NCBI RefSeq assembly: GCF_001528665.1
Contig: NZ_BBYJ01000023.1
Span: 1-64,000 of the forward strand
DNA length: 64,000 bases
From: Microtetraspora malaysiensis
GTDB taxonomy: Bacteria > Actinomycetota > Actinomycetes > Streptosporangiales > Streptosporangiaceae
Direction of reading: 5' to 3'
In this document: in pieces, positions 16,057-25,070 of the stretch
How positions within the stretch are numbered: the first letter of the stretch is position 1
Layout of the letters: each line of letters starts with the position of its first letter
Notes under the pieces: generated by a model
Told to the model about the DNA's origin: nothing
Databases searched by the model: none
The model's input: only the letters and a program-made list of their open reading frames with translations
Made by a program: the position numbers and the translations under genes

Positions 16057-16254
16057 CTACTCGTCGCGGCGGGCGATCAGATGCGTGAGAGCGGCCACCT
16101 GACGGTAGGGATCGGTACGGCCCGCGCGTTCCTCGCAGGCCAGCAGAGCTGCGAAATCCTCGGGGACGGGCACGTCGCGAAGTCCATTTGGTGGCCCTCC
16201 GAAGTCGCGTTGTCGACAGCTCGGCCCTTGAACGCGAAGGCGAGCGCGGTTCAC
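16057..16254 (-). CDS. Small ORF or gene remnant of unknown function
   Basis: A 65-codon minus-strand ORF whose second half looks protein-like: DVPVPEDFAALLACEERAGR, then TDPYRQVAALTHLIARRDE. The first 25 codons have poor codon usage, so the real start may be the internal GTG (VPVPEDF) and the product only about 38 aa, or this is the remaining tail of a larger lost gene. It sits 44 bp upstream of the MazG-like gene on the same strand. I do not recognise a family. Confidence 0.3.
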   Translation of the reverse strand: MNRARLRVQGPSCRQRDFGGPPNGLRDVPVPEDFAALLACEERAGRTDPYRQVAALTHLIARRDE

Positions 16255-16279
16255 CGACGAGAATGGCGATTATCCGAAT

Positions 16280-16897
16280 TCATGCCTTCAGCTCGGAGGC
16301 CTTAGACGGGTTTACCCCGTCCCATTCATCGAGCGGGGCACAGTGCCATTTCCAGCCGACCTGACGCTCATGGCCGGGGAGGTCGGCGCGGCCGTTGGCC
16401 CAAAGCAATGTCGCCCACGGATCAGCGCCGGTGGGAGCCCACGGGAACAGGCGGCGCACGGTGGCGTCACCGAGTTCCGCTGAGGGGACGAACCCGCGAC
16501 CGAGGCCGTGACCCGCGTCGGCCGTGTGAACGAGCATCTCGTCACAGGCCATGGCCGCGAAGCCGGACGCGTCGGCGCGGCCGTGGGGGTGCCATCCGCG
16601 GGACCCCGGCGGCATGCCGTCCACGACGCGGGCCAGCACTCCGGCGGCGGATCTGAGCGTGGCGGCGAGGTCGATCGCCTCAGACTCCGGACGGACCCGC
16701 ATCTCCATCGTGTCGAGCGCCCGCTCGCCCGCGGCCAGGTCGATGGAATACCACAGGACGCATTCGCTCATGTGCGCCACCACCTGGGCGACCGTCCACT
16801 CCATGCCGGGGATCGAGGCCGTCCAGTCCTGGTCCACTGCCGAGTCGAGGAAACCCGCGCATTCGTCGGCCACCCGGAGCACAACTCTTCCGTCCAT
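16280..16897 (-). CDS. Maleylpyruvate-isomerase-type (DinB-like, mycothiol-dependent) protein
   Basis: A 205-aa four-helix-bundle protein: DGRVVLRVADECAGFLDSAV, then IPGMEWTVAQVVAHMSECVL and later AMACDEMLVHTADAGHGLGR. The His residues in VAHM and LVHT lie where these metal-binding bundles (maleylpyruvate isomerase N-terminal domain, TIGR03083 type) hold their metal. Many members use mycothiol or act as S-transferases. The ATG at 16897 (MDGRVV) with GAGGA upstream is preferred over the longer frame from 17089, whose first 64 residues look non-coding. The 16898-17115 stretch holds no gene I can support. Confidence 0.8.
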   Translation of the reverse strand: MDGRVVLRVADECAGFLDSAVDQDWTASIPGMEWTVAQVVAHMSECVLWYSIDLAAGERALDTMEMRVRPESEAIDLAATLRSAAGVLARVVDGMPPGSRGWHPHGRADASGFAAMACDEMLVHTADAGHGLGRGFVPSAELGDATVRRLFPWAPTGADPWATLLWANGRADLPGHERQVGWKWHCAPLDEWDGVNPSKASELKA

Positions 16898-17115
16898 CCC
16901 GGCATCCTCGCATACGGCATCGGACGCTCTCCGCTGGGGGAATTGCCCACTGCGGAGCGGGGTCGAAGCATTCGTCGAGCCGTTCCGGCAGAGCGGCGTA
17001 CGCTCCGGGAAAGTCGCGACGGCCCATTTCTCCACGGCATTCAGGAGCGCCGCTTTCCATGGCGAGGAAAGCGGCGTTCGCGTCGTCAACGGGGTGTCCC
17101 ACCCGCAGCGGGTGA

Positions 17116-18887
17116 TCAGCGGTTGTCGGCGATGTGGTTCGCGGCGATGTAGCCGAAGGTCATGGCGGGGCCGATGGTGGAGCCGGCGCCGGCGTAGCTG
17201 TGGCCCATGACGGCGGCACTGGCGTTCCCGGCCGCGTACAGACCGGGGATGACCGCGCCGGACGGGGAGAGCACCCGGGCCGTGGCGTCGGTGACCATGC
17301 CGCCCTTCGTGCCGAGGTCACCGGGGACGATCTTGAAAGCGTAGAACGGCGGCAGCCACAGCGGAGCCAGACAGGAGTTGGGCAGGATCGCCGGGTCGGT
17401 GTAGTAGTGGTCGTAGGCGCTGTCGCCGCGTTTGAAGTCGGAGTCCTTCCCCTTCAGCGCGAAGCTGTTGAAGCGGGTGATCGTGTTCTGCAGGGCCGCG
17501 GCGGGGACGCCCATCTTGGCGGCCAGGCCGCGATCGTGCTCGACCGGACCAGGGCGCCGTTGCTGTACCACTTGTCCGGGAACGGCAGGGTCGGCGCGAG
17601 ATCCTTGAACAGGTAGCGGTTCCGGTAGTTCTGGTCGATGACCATCCAGGCGGGGATGTGCGGCGCGGTGGCGTTCTTCTCGTACATGACGTGGACCACG
17701 TCGCTGTACGGCGCGGCCTCGTTCACGAAGCGCGCCCCCTGCTGGTTGACGATGATGCTGCCCGGGAGGGTGCGCTCGGACAGGCAGAAGTACGGCTCGT
17801 CGGGCAGCGGGATCACCGGCCCCCACCAGGAGTCGTCCATCAGCGCGACCTCGGCGCCGGCCGCCAGACCGGCCGCGATGCCGTCCCCGGTGTTCGACGA
17901 GGCGCCGACGGTCCAGTCGGTGCCGATGGGCTGCCGCTGGTAGTGGTCGCGCATCTCCCCGTTGTGTTCGAAGCCGCCCGACGCGACCACGACCCCGTAC
18001 TTGGCCCGGATGAGGGTCTGGGTGCCGTCGCGGGTGACCAGTACGCCGGTGACACGGCCCGCGTCCACGCGGAGATCGACGAGCGGGGTGTTCAGCCAGA
18101 CGGGCACGCCGGCCTGCAGCAGTCCGGCCCGCAGCGCTCCGGCCAGCGACTGCCCCATGGTGAGCGGCTTGACGCCCCGCGCGGCGGCCTTGAGCCAGCG
18201 GTCGTACGTTTCGAGCGCGATGGCCGCGCCCTTGACGTTCACCAGGGCGAGATTGAGCCATTTGTAGTCGCCGCTGAACACCACCTGTCCGTTCGGAACC
18301 GGGATGTACGCGGGATTCAGGTTGGCCAGTTCCGCGCCGAGGAGGTTTCCGTCGAACATGTCCGGCTCGACGGATCGGCCGTTCGCCAGGCCGCCGGGTA
18401 ATTCCGGGTAGTAGTCGGAATAGCCCTCCATGAAACGGAAACGCAGCGGGCTGTTCCGCATGACGAACGAGATCATCTCGGGGCCGTTGCCGAGAAACGC
18501 GGCCTGTCGATCCGCGGGGACCTCGCTGCCGACGACCGCCGACAGATAAGCCGCGGCCTTGGCCGGGGTGTCCGGCACGCCCGCGGCGAGGAGCACTTCG
18601 TTGTTCGGAATCCAGATGCCCGCTCCCGAACGGGCCGCCGAGCCGCCGAATTTGGCCGCTTTCTCGACGACCAGCGTGTTCAGCCCCCGTTTGGCCGCGA
18701 CCAGCGCCGCGGTCATCCCGGCCGCGCCGGCCCCGACCACGACGACGTCGTATTCCGGCGCGTCGGCGGTGTCCGCGCGCGCGGCGACACTGCCGAGAAG
18801 CCGTGAGCCGAACGCGATCCCGGCCCCGGCGGCGGCTGCGCCGCGGAGAACCTGCCGGCGGGTCGGTTGAGAACGGTGTGCAGGCAT
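17116..18887 (-). pseudogene. Tat-exported FAD-binding oxidoreductase (KstD / fumarate-reductase-like), frameshifted
   Basis: The two frames together encode about 590 aa. The start MPAHRSQPTRRQVLRG carries a twin-arginine signal. A dinucleotide-binding motif (VVVVGAGAAGM) and GGSAARSGAGIWIPNN follow, as in 3-ketosteroid Delta1-dehydrogenases and related flavoproteins. At about 17523-17533 the frame breaks: one frame gives SSTIAAW, while the next gives GLAAKMGVPAAAL and runs to the intact family C-terminus (YAAGNASAAVMGHSYAGAGS) at 17116. A single missing G (GCGGCC for GCGGGCC) explains it. Both halves are otherwise well preserved, so this is a very recent mutation or a sequencing error. The ATG at 18887 follows GAAGGG. 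Confidence 0.8.
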
Positions 18888-19042
18888 GACGAGACCCTTC
18901 GCGTAAGAAAGCGACCGTGGCGGCACCCCACGTCCGGGTACCTGCTGGTCAAGAGCATGATCTGGCGCCGACGACCAATCATGCGCTTGGTTGGTATAGC
19001 TGTCAACGACGAACCGTGCCGATCTCGGATAGCGTCGGTTCC

Positions 19043-19894
19043 ATGCGGCTTCACGTGGGATGTGCGATGTGGACTCATGCGTCCTGGCAGGGGCGCCTCC
19101 TGCCACATCCGCTGCCCGCCGGGGAGCGCCTGCGGGCGTACGCGACGTGGTGCAACGCGGTGGAGGGCAACACGACCTTCTACGCGGCACCGGCGAGGAG
19201 CGCGGTGGAGTCGTGGGCCGGGCAGACCGACCCCGGCTTCCGCTTCGTGATCAAACTGCCCAAGACGATCACCCACGAGCGCCGCCTCACCGGCGCCGAC
19301 GAGGAGCTCCGCGCGTTTCTCGACACGATGGAGCCGCTGGGGCCGCGGACCCACGCCCTCTGGATCCAACTGCCGGGTTCGTTCGGCCCGACCGACCTCG
19401 GCGCCCTGGCGGGCTTTCTCCGCGGACTCCCCCGCTCGCACAGGTACGCCGTCGAGGTTCGCCACCGCGCGTTCTTCGACGACGCGCGATCCGCGCGGTT
19501 TCTCGAACGGGCCCTCGCCGCCGTCGACGCCGAGTGGATCCCGTTCGACACCACCGCTCTCTTCCAGCGGCCGCCGACCAGCGACGCCGAACGCGACGCG
19601 TGGACGAAGAAACCCCGGGTGCCGCGCCGTTCGTCCGCCCTCACGGAGCGTCCGATCGTCCGCTACATCGGCCGGGACGACACGGCCGGCACGGTCGAGG
19701 GCTGGGGCCACTGGATCGACACGGTCGTGGAATGGCTGCGCGAGGGCCGTTCGCCGACGGTGTTCGTCCACACCCCCGACAACGCCGACGCGCCGGTGCT
19801 CGCCCGCCGCTTCCATGACGAGGTGCGGGAGCGGCTGCCCGAGATCGAGCCGCTGCCCGAGCCCATGCCGTCCGAGCCGCTGACCCTCTTCTGA
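19043..19894 (+). CDS. DUF72 family protein (TIM-barrel, YecE-like)
   Basis: A 283-aa protein starting MRLHVGCAMWTHASWQGRLL, with AVEGNTTFYAAPARSAVESW and FRFVIKLPKTITHERRL, then VFVHTPDNADAPVLARRFHD. These are the conserved blocks of DUF72/YecE proteins, which have a TIM-barrel fold and unknown activity. The ATG at 19043 matches the usual N-terminus; no strong ribosome site is visible. Confidence 0.88.
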   Translation: MRLHVGCAMWTHASWQGRLLPHPLPAGERLRAYATWCNAVEGNTTFYAAPARSAVESWAGQTDPGFRFVIKLPKTITHERRLTGADEELRAFLDTMEPLGPRTHALWIQLPGSFGPTDLGALAGFLRGLPRSHRYAVEVRHRAFFDDARSARFLERALAAVDAEWIPFDTTALFQRPPTSDAERDAWTKKPRVPRRSSALTERPIVRYIGRDDTAGTVEGWGHWIDTVVEWLREGRSPTVFVHTPDNADAPVLARRFHDEVRERLPEIEPLPEPMPSEPLTLF

Positions 19895-19963
19895 GCAGGG
19901 CGCGGACGTCGCGTTCAACCGGTTGTTCAGAGAGCGACAAGTGCAGATCGGTAGCTTCCGGGC

Positions 19964-20572
19964 ATGGTCCAACGATCTTTCGCCCTCGCCCTGGTGGCCG
20001 TCGCCGTGCTGGCCGCTCCCACCGCCGCCTCCGCCGCTACCGGAGCCTCGCCGGCCTCGGCCGCTTCGGCGGCCTCAGGGAGCCGTGACTTCTCCTTCCG
20101 TGGGATGAACCTGAAGCTCCCGTCCGGCTGGAAGGCGCACCGGGACGGTGACCGCATCGTGGTCGTGACCGGAACGTGCGCGAATCCGGAGCCTTTCGCG
20201 CCGAACTGCCAGTCGTTCTGGGTGTTCGGTCCGAAGGCGTTCACCAACCTCCCTGTGGGGGGCGGTTCCCTCACCTATACCGGCAAGTGGCAGTTCCACC
20301 CCTTCAGCGGCGTGGTGCCCTGCCCCTTCAACGCCAAAACGAGCTGGTACCCCGGGGAGAAGCCCAGCTCGACGGGTCTGCGCCAGGTCGGCCGCAGCCA
20401 CAAGGCGCTGTACACCGCCTGGCCCAACCGGTGTGTGACGAACAACGGCGCCCGGCAGACGATGCGCTTCATGCAGCGGGAGTGGTTCCTGCCCGCGTCG
20501 AAGATCCTCATCGTGGACGTCTGGAACACCCCGGAACTGTCCGGCGTGCTCAAGCGGGCCACCTGGAGCTGA
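19964..20572 (+). CDS. Secreted protein of unknown function
   Basis: A 202-aa protein with a classical signal peptide (FALALVAVAVLAAPTAASAA, cleavage near residue 25) and an alanine/serine-rich linker. A globular exported domain follows (FSFRGMNLKLPSGWKAHRDG ... CANPEPFAPNCQSFWVFGP) containing four cysteines that could form disulfides. The frame is not interrupted. I do not recognise a named family. It stands alone between the DUF72 gene and a 71-aa ORF. Confidence 0.72.
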   Translation: MVQRSFALALVAVAVLAAPTAASAATGASPASAASAASGSRDFSFRGMNLKLPSGWKAHRDGDRIVVVTGTCANPEPFAPNCQSFWVFGPKAFTNLPVGGGSLTYTGKWQFHPFSGVVPCPFNAKTSWYPGEKPSSTGLRQVGRSHKALYTAWPNRCVTNNGARQTMRFMQREWFLPASKILIVDVWNTPELSGVLKRATWS

Positions 20573-20635
20573 CCGAACCGGGCCGGGACGCGGGGATAAG
20601 GGCGGTTTGTCACACCCTGGCGGTACGGTCGCCCC

Positions 20636-20851
20636 ATGCGGGACGACCTCGGGAACGGCCTCATCTGGTGGTCCACCGGCCGCGCCACCGTGGGACTGGT
20701 CGTACGCGACGGTGTCGTGGTCGAGGCCCCGCCGTACGCGCGGCGCTGGGCGCAGGGGCGCGCCGCCGGAGAGATCTACCGCGAGGGAGATCGGCGCGCA
20801 GGCGTCACAGTCGTCTGGATCCCGGCGGACGAGCCCGTCACGGCGCCATGA
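20636..20851 (+). CDS. Small conserved protein, phage-gene-like
   Basis: A 71-aa protein with the pattern WWSTGRATVGLVVRDGVVVE, APPYARRWAQGR, then VTVVWIP. Short proteins with WW.T.R.T.G..V.DG.V..APP.AR...GR are common in actinobacteriophages and in actinomycete genomes. The role is unknown. The start is ATG 20636, without a strong ribosome site. A possible phage-derived or domesticated gene. Confidence 0.55.
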   Translation: MRDDLGNGLIWWSTGRATVGLVVRDGVVVEAPPYARRWAQGRAAGEIYREGDRRAGVTVVWIPADEPVTAP

Positions 20852-20888
20852 GGAAAGCGGCGCCGGGCAGGCCTTGGGGGTGACGACC

Positions 20889-20918
20889 GCAGGGCGCCCC
20901 GCGTGTGGGACGCCCTGC
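20889..20918. terminator. Possible hairpin terminator
   Basis: GCAGGGCG and CGCCCTGC form an 8-bp inverted repeat with a 14-nt loop, located between the small plus-strand gene and the end of the convergent MFS gene. A plausible but weak transcription stop. Confidence 0.4.
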
Positions 20919-21013
20919 GCCGCTCGTTCACCCTGCGCCGTGCCGGAGCACCTCCGCCGCTCCGGAGCCGGCATGCCGTACGCGAGGGGTCGGCGATGTC
21001 ACCCGCCGATGTG

Positions 21014-22546
21014 TCACCGGGCGGGGGCCGGCTCCTCCTGCTTCGTCGCCTCGGACAGGTCCACGGTGTCCCGCAGCTTGACCGGCTTGAGGAAGAGGAC
21101 GGCGATGACGCCGACCACCGCGATGCCCGCGGAGATCAGGAAGATGTGCCCGGTCGCGTCGCCGTACGCCGCGCGCACGATCCCCTTGATCGGCTCGGGC
21201 AGGGCCGCGATGTTCAGGCTGCCGGTCCCGGAGCCGGTCGGCTTGACGCCGATCTTGGCCAGGCCCTCGGCGATGTTGGTCGCCACCTGGTTGGCGAGGA
21301 CCGCGCCCAGGACCGAGACGCCGATGGTGCCGCCGAGCGAGCGGAAGAACGTGATGGCGCCGCTGGCCGCGCCCAGCTCGCGCAGCGGGACGGTGTTCTG
21401 GATGGCCAGGACGAGGTTCTGCATCGACATGCCCACCCCGATGCCGACCAGCATCATGAAGCCGCCGATGAGCACGAGCGATGTCTCGTGGTCGATCGTG
21501 GACAGGCACATGAAGCCGATGGTGAGCACGATGGAGCCGGCCACGATGTACGGCTTGATCCGCCCGCTCTGGGAGATGAGCCGCCCCGAGATCGTGGACG
21601 ACACGAGCACGCCGAACATCATCGGGATGGTGAGCAGGCCCGCCTCGGTCGGGCTGTAGCCGCGGCCGATCTGGAAGTACTGCCCGAGGAACACCGAGCC
21701 GCCGAACATCGCCATGCCCACGGCGAGGCTGGCCAGGATGGCGAGGGCGGGGGTGCGCATCCGCACGATGTGCAGCGGAACGACCGGCTCCTTCACGCGG
21801 GACTCGACCAACACCGCGAGGGCGAGGATGATCACCGCGCCGCCGACCATGACGGCCGTCTGCCACGACAGCCAGTCGAAGGAACCACCGACGAAGGTGA
21901 CCCAGATGAGCAGGAGGCTGACGCCCGCGGCGATCAGGGTGGCGCCGGCGTAGTCCACCTTGGCGTCGGGCCGCCGCACCGTCGCGATCTTCAGCGTCTT
22001 GTGCAGCAGGACGAACGCGATCAGCGTGAACGGCACGGCGATGAAGAAGCACCACCGCCAGCCGAGCCAGGAGGTGTCCGCGATCAGGCCGCCGAGCAGC
22101 GGGCCGCCGACGGTCGCGACCGCCATGACGCCGCCCAGGTAGCCGTTGTACTTGCCGCGCTCCTTCGGGGGGATCATCGCGGCGATGATGACCTGGACGA
22201 GGATCTGCAGCGCGCCCATGCCGAGCCCCTGGAAGGCGCGGAAGGCGATGAGCTGCCCGGTGTTCTGGGCGAAGCCCGAGGCCAGCGAGCCGAGCAGGAA
22301 GATCACGATCGAGACCTGCAGCAGCGTCTTCTTGCTGAACAGGTCGGCGAGCTTGCCCCAGATGGGCGTGGACGCGGTCGCCGCGAGCAGGGAGGCGGTG
22401 ACGACCCAGGTGTACTGCGACTGCGTGCCGTTGAGGGCCCCGATGATCTGGGGGAGCGCCACCGACACGATGGTGCTGCTGATCATGGCGACGAACAGCA
22501 CCAGGAGGAGGCCGCTGAGGGCTTCCAGGATCTGCCGGTGGGTCAT
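21014..22546 (-). CDS. MFS multidrug exporter, DHA2 (EmrB/QacA) family
   Basis: A 510-aa membrane protein with about 14 hydrophobic helices. Family motifs: MISSTIVSVALPQIIGAL (helix 1), LLAATASTPIWGKLADLFSK (motif A) and GLGMGALQILVQVIIAAMIP, then GGPLLGGLIADTSWLGWRWC (motif C region). It should export drugs or other amphipathic compounds by proton antiport. The ATG at 22546 is taken as start; an in-frame ATG at 22630 lies beside the TetR operator palindrome and would add 28 residues. It is divergent from a TetR regulator and most likely repressed by it. Confidence 0.92.
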   Translation of the reverse strand: MTHRQILEALSGLLLVLFVAMISSTIVSVALPQIIGALNGTQSQYTWVVTASLLAATASTPIWGKLADLFSKKTLLQVSIVIFLLGSLASGFAQNTGQLIAFRAFQGLGMGALQILVQVIIAAMIPPKERGKYNGYLGGVMAVATVGGPLLGGLIADTSWLGWRWCFFIAVPFTLIAFVLLHKTLKIATVRRPDAKVDYAGATLIAAGVSLLLIWVTFVGGSFDWLSWQTAVMVGGAVIILALAVLVESRVKEPVVPLHIVRMRTPALAILASLAVGMAMFGGSVFLGQYFQIGRGYSPTEAGLLTIPMMFGVLVSSTISGRLISQSGRIKPYIVAGSIVLTIGFMCLSTIDHETSLVLIGGFMMLVGIGVGMSMQNLVLAIQNTVPLRELGAASGAITFFRSLGGTIGVSVLGAVLANQVATNIAEGLAKIGVKPTGSGTGSLNIAALPEPIKGIVRAAYGDATGHIFLISAGIAVVGVIAVLFLKPVKLRDTVDLSEATKQEEPAPAR

Positions 22547-22630
22547 CTGTGTCTGGCCTGGCGGCGAAGCGGTCTGCGCGCTCAAGAGCTGCCTCCGTAG
22601 CAGGTGGAGAGGGGATACGAGCGATCGCAT

Positions 22631-22672
22631 AATATATGCCCACTGAGCAACTTTGCTCAGTGGGCATATATT
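22631..22672. promoter_or_regulatory. Perfect 42-bp palindrome, TetR operator between divergent genes
   Basis: The 20-nt arm AATATATGCCCACTGAGCAA (22631-22650) is repeated as its exact reverse complement at 22653-22672, with only CT between. It lies 24 bp before the TetR start and 84 bp before the MFS start. The inner TTGCTCAGTGGGCA half-sites resemble TetR-family operators, and the A/T-rich outer ends (ATATAT) would serve as -10-like elements for promoters in both directions. The perfect symmetry means one site can control both genes. Confidence 0.85.
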
Positions 22673-22696
22673 CCCGGACGCTAGGATTGCCGGAAC

Positions 22697-23299
22697 ATGG
22701 ACACGACGGTGGGGCTGCGCGAGCGCAAGAAGGCCGAGACCCGGCAGGCCGTCCACGAGGCCGCCATGCGGCTCACGATGGAGCACGGCCTGGACAACGT
22801 CACCGTCGAGGCGATCGCCGACGCGGCCAACATCTCCCGGCGTACGTTCTCGAACTACTTCGCCGGCAAGGAGGACGCCCTCCTGTACGGCGAGCAGCGC
22901 CGCATCTGGTCCCTGGTGGAGGCGTTCCGCGCCCGGCCGGCGGAGGAGTCCACGTGGCAGGCGCTGCTCAACGCGGCACGCGGCCTCTACGAGGAGGTGG
23001 GCGAGCCCAACCGCGAGCTGGCGATCCAGACGCGGCTCGTCAAGCAACACCCGTCCCTGCTGGCCAGGCAGATGGCCAACCACATCCGCGTCGAGCGGGA
23101 GCTGTCGCGGGCCATCGCCGAGCGCGAGGGGCTGGAGCCCGGCGCCTCGCGGCCGCGCGTCCTGGCGGCCGCGTACCTGATGAGCCTCCGCATCGCCGCC
23201 AACCTCTGGATCGACGCTCAGCCGGACGAGTCCCGGCGGCCCAGCCTCCTCGAACTGGCCGAAGAGGTCCTCGCCGAGTTCGCTCAGCCGTTCCGGTAA
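22697..23299 (+). CDS. TetR-family transcriptional repressor
   Basis: A 200-aa repressor. The N-terminal helix-turn-helix is complete: RERKKAETRQAVHEAAMRLT, then VTVEAIADAANISRRTFSNY and FAGKEDALLYGE. The C-terminal ligand domain (about 70-200) is the AcrR-like C-terminal type with a HPSLLARQMANHIRVERELS helix. It probably binds the 42-bp palindrome directly upstream and releases it when a drug-like ligand is present, inducing the MFS exporter and itself. The ATG at 22697 has only a weak ribosome site (TTGCCGGAAC). Confidence 0.92.
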   Translation: MDTTVGLRERKKAETRQAVHEAAMRLTMEHGLDNVTVEAIADAANISRRTFSNYFAGKEDALLYGEQRRIWSLVEAFRARPAEESTWQALLNAARGLYEEVGEPNRELAIQTRLVKQHPSLLARQMANHIRVERELSRAIAEREGLEPGASRPRVLAAAYLMSLRIAANLWIDAQPDESRRPSLLELAEEVLAEFAQPFR

Positions 23300-23328
23300 C
23301 AGGAACGCGTACGCCCGGAGACACCGAC

Positions 23329-23360
23329 GGGGCCCCGATCCCGAGTGGGATCGAGGCCCC
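23329..23360. terminator. Bidirectional hairpin terminator
   Basis: GGGGCC, 2 nt, GATCCC, loop GAGT, GGGATC, 2 nt, GGCCCC forms a strong interrupted stem between the ends of tetR and the convergent transporter gene. Confidence 0.75.
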
Positions 23361-23381
23361 GGCCGCGTGAGGACGCCGCGC

Positions 23382-24668
23382 TCACATGAAGTAACGGAGC
23401 CAGACGTAGATCCAGGCCAGCACGGTGCTGAGGATCGTGACGACGATGCCGTACTTCGTGAACTGCCAGAACGAGATCCGGTGACCGGTCCTGGCCGCGA
23501 TGCCCAGCGCCACGACGTTGGCGCTCGCGGCCACTGCCGTGCCGTTGCCGCCGAAGTCGGCCCCGAGGGCGAAGGCCCACCACAGCGCCTGCCCGATGCC
23601 CGCGTCCGGCGCCTGGGCGACCAGCCCCTCGACGACCGGCGTCATGGTGGCGACGTACGGGATGTTGTCGAAGAACGCGCCGAGCACGGCCGAGCCGAAC
23701 AGCAGGGAGGTCGCCGCACCGAAGAAGTTGTCGCCCACGGCGCTGATCGCCCACGTGCCCACGGCCGAGATGACCCCGGTGTGGACGAGCCCGGCGACCA
23801 TGACGAACAGGCCCATGAAGAACACCAGGGTGGGCCACTCGACCTCGCGGAGCACCTCCGGGACGTCCGGGCGGGCCACCATGATCATCAGCCCGGCGCC
23901 GACCAGGGCCACGATCGAGGGCTCGATGTGGACGACCGCGTGCAGTCCGAAACCGGCGATGACGAGCCCGAGCACGACCAGGCAGCGCGCCAGCAGGCGC
24001 GGGTCGGTGATGGCCCGCCGCTCCTGCAGCGCCATCACCGACGCCACGTTGTCCGGGTTGTACCGCAACGACTTCCGGAACAGCAGGCCGGTGAGCAGCA
24101 CGAACACCACGAAGATCACAACGACGATCGGCGTCATGTGGACGAGGAAGTCGTTGAACGTCAGCCCGGCCCGGCTGCCGATGATGATGTTGGGCGGATC
24201 GCCGATCAGCGTGGCCGCGCCGCCGATGTTCGAGGCGAGGACCTCCGCGATGAGGAACGGCTGGGCGGGGATGCGCAGCCGGTCGCAGACCAGGACGGTG
24301 ACCGGCGCGACCAGCATGATCGTGGTGACGTTGTCCAGGAACGGCGAGGCCACCGCGGTGATGACCATCAGCATCACCATGAGCCGGTACGGCCGGCCGC
24401 GTGACTTCTTGGCCGCCCAGATGGCGAGGAAGTCAAACAACCCCGTCTGCTTGATGATCCCGACGATGATCATCATGCCGAGGAGCAGGAAGACGACGTT
24501 CCAGTCGATGCCCTCGTGCTCGGAGAAGAAGACCTTGGCCCCGGGGATCAGCCCGAGGACGGCCATCGCCCCCGCCGCGACGAGCACGACTTTGACCTTG
24601 TCCACCTTCTCCGTGGCGATGAGGAAGAACGCGACGACGAAGATGGAGAGCGCGGCGACCGAGCTCAT
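23382..24668 (-). CDS. ArsB/NhaD-type ion transporter (ion transporter superfamily)
   Basis: A 428-aa membrane protein with about 11-12 helices: LSIFVVAFFLIATEKVDKVK, WNVVFLLLGMMIIVGIIKQT, SPFLDNVTTIMLVAPVTVLV, EVLASNIGGAATLIGDPPNI. The DNVTT and GGAATLIGDPPN blocks are hallmarks of the ArsB/NhaD/P-protein group, which moves anions or sodium by membrane potential or antiport. The arsenic genes arsR, arsA or arsC are absent, so arsenite export is doubtful. The ATG at 24668 gives the usual start. A CBS protein gene lies 400 bp upstream on the same strand. Confidence 0.85.
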   Translation of the reverse strand: MSSVAALSIFVVAFFLIATEKVDKVKVVLVAAGAMAVLGLIPGAKVFFSEHEGIDWNVVFLLLGMMIIVGIIKQTGLFDFLAIWAAKKSRGRPYRLMVMLMVITAVASPFLDNVTTIMLVAPVTVLVCDRLRIPAQPFLIAEVLASNIGGAATLIGDPPNIIIGSRAGLTFNDFLVHMTPIVVVIFVVFVLLTGLLFRKSLRYNPDNVASVMALQERRAITDPRLLARCLVVLGLVIAGFGLHAVVHIEPSIVALVGAGLMIMVARPDVPEVLREVEWPTLVFFMGLFVMVAGLVHTGVISAVGTWAISAVGDNFFGAATSLLFGSAVLGAFFDNIPYVATMTPVVEGLVAQAPDAGIGQALWWAFALGADFGGNGTAVAASANVVALGIAARTGHRISFWQFTKYGIVVTILSTVLAWIYVWLRYFM

Positions 24669-25070
24669 CCGGTCCACCCCGGCGGGCCGGCCGGCGCGAT
24701 GGTCGCGGCGCGGGCCGCGGGACGCGCGGTCGGTATGGATGGGCGGAGTGACGACGCTGAAGACGCGGTAGAGCGGTGCACGAGAAGGCCTCCGAACGAT
24801 ATGCGGGCATGCGCCACCCACCGCGCCGCCGATTCACGGCGCGGCGTGAGTCCGTACGCGAGCGGAGAACGGCCGTCAGCGGGCGGCGCGCCGGACCGAG
24901 CCGGACCGAGCCGGACCACGCCGGACCACGGGGACCGGTCGTGGGCAAGGCCCGGACACGCGCGAACGCCCCAGGGCGACGCCGTCGACGCCTGGGTGGC
25001 GGTGATTTCAGGGATTCAGGGTGAGATCAGGGGTGAACAACGTGGGGATCGCGGGTTGAGGCGGCGCGGG
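24669..25070. other. Intergenic region with a short tandem repeat; no gene seen
   Basis: These 402 bp between the transporter and the CBS gene carry no supportable ORF on either strand. They contain four head-to-tail copies of a 10-bp unit (24891-24930) and presumably the promoter of the transporter. No terminator or riboswitch was recognised. Confidence 0.6.
24891..24930. repeat. Four tandem copies of a 10-bp unit
   Basis: Units CCGGACCGAG, CCGGACCGAG, CCGGACCACG, CCGGACCACG follow one another without gaps. The site is non-coding. Such arrays can vary in copy number between strains. Confidence 0.8.

Noticed and set aside
16898-17115. N-terminal extension or extra gene upstream of the DinB-like gene
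   Set aside because: Two overlapping frames are open but neither has a ribosome site, recognisable domain or consistent third-position bias.
20903-22600. 565-codon plus-strand ORF rich in Asp, Arg and His
   Set aside because: Antisense of the MFS exporter; the amino-acid bias is typical of shadow frames.
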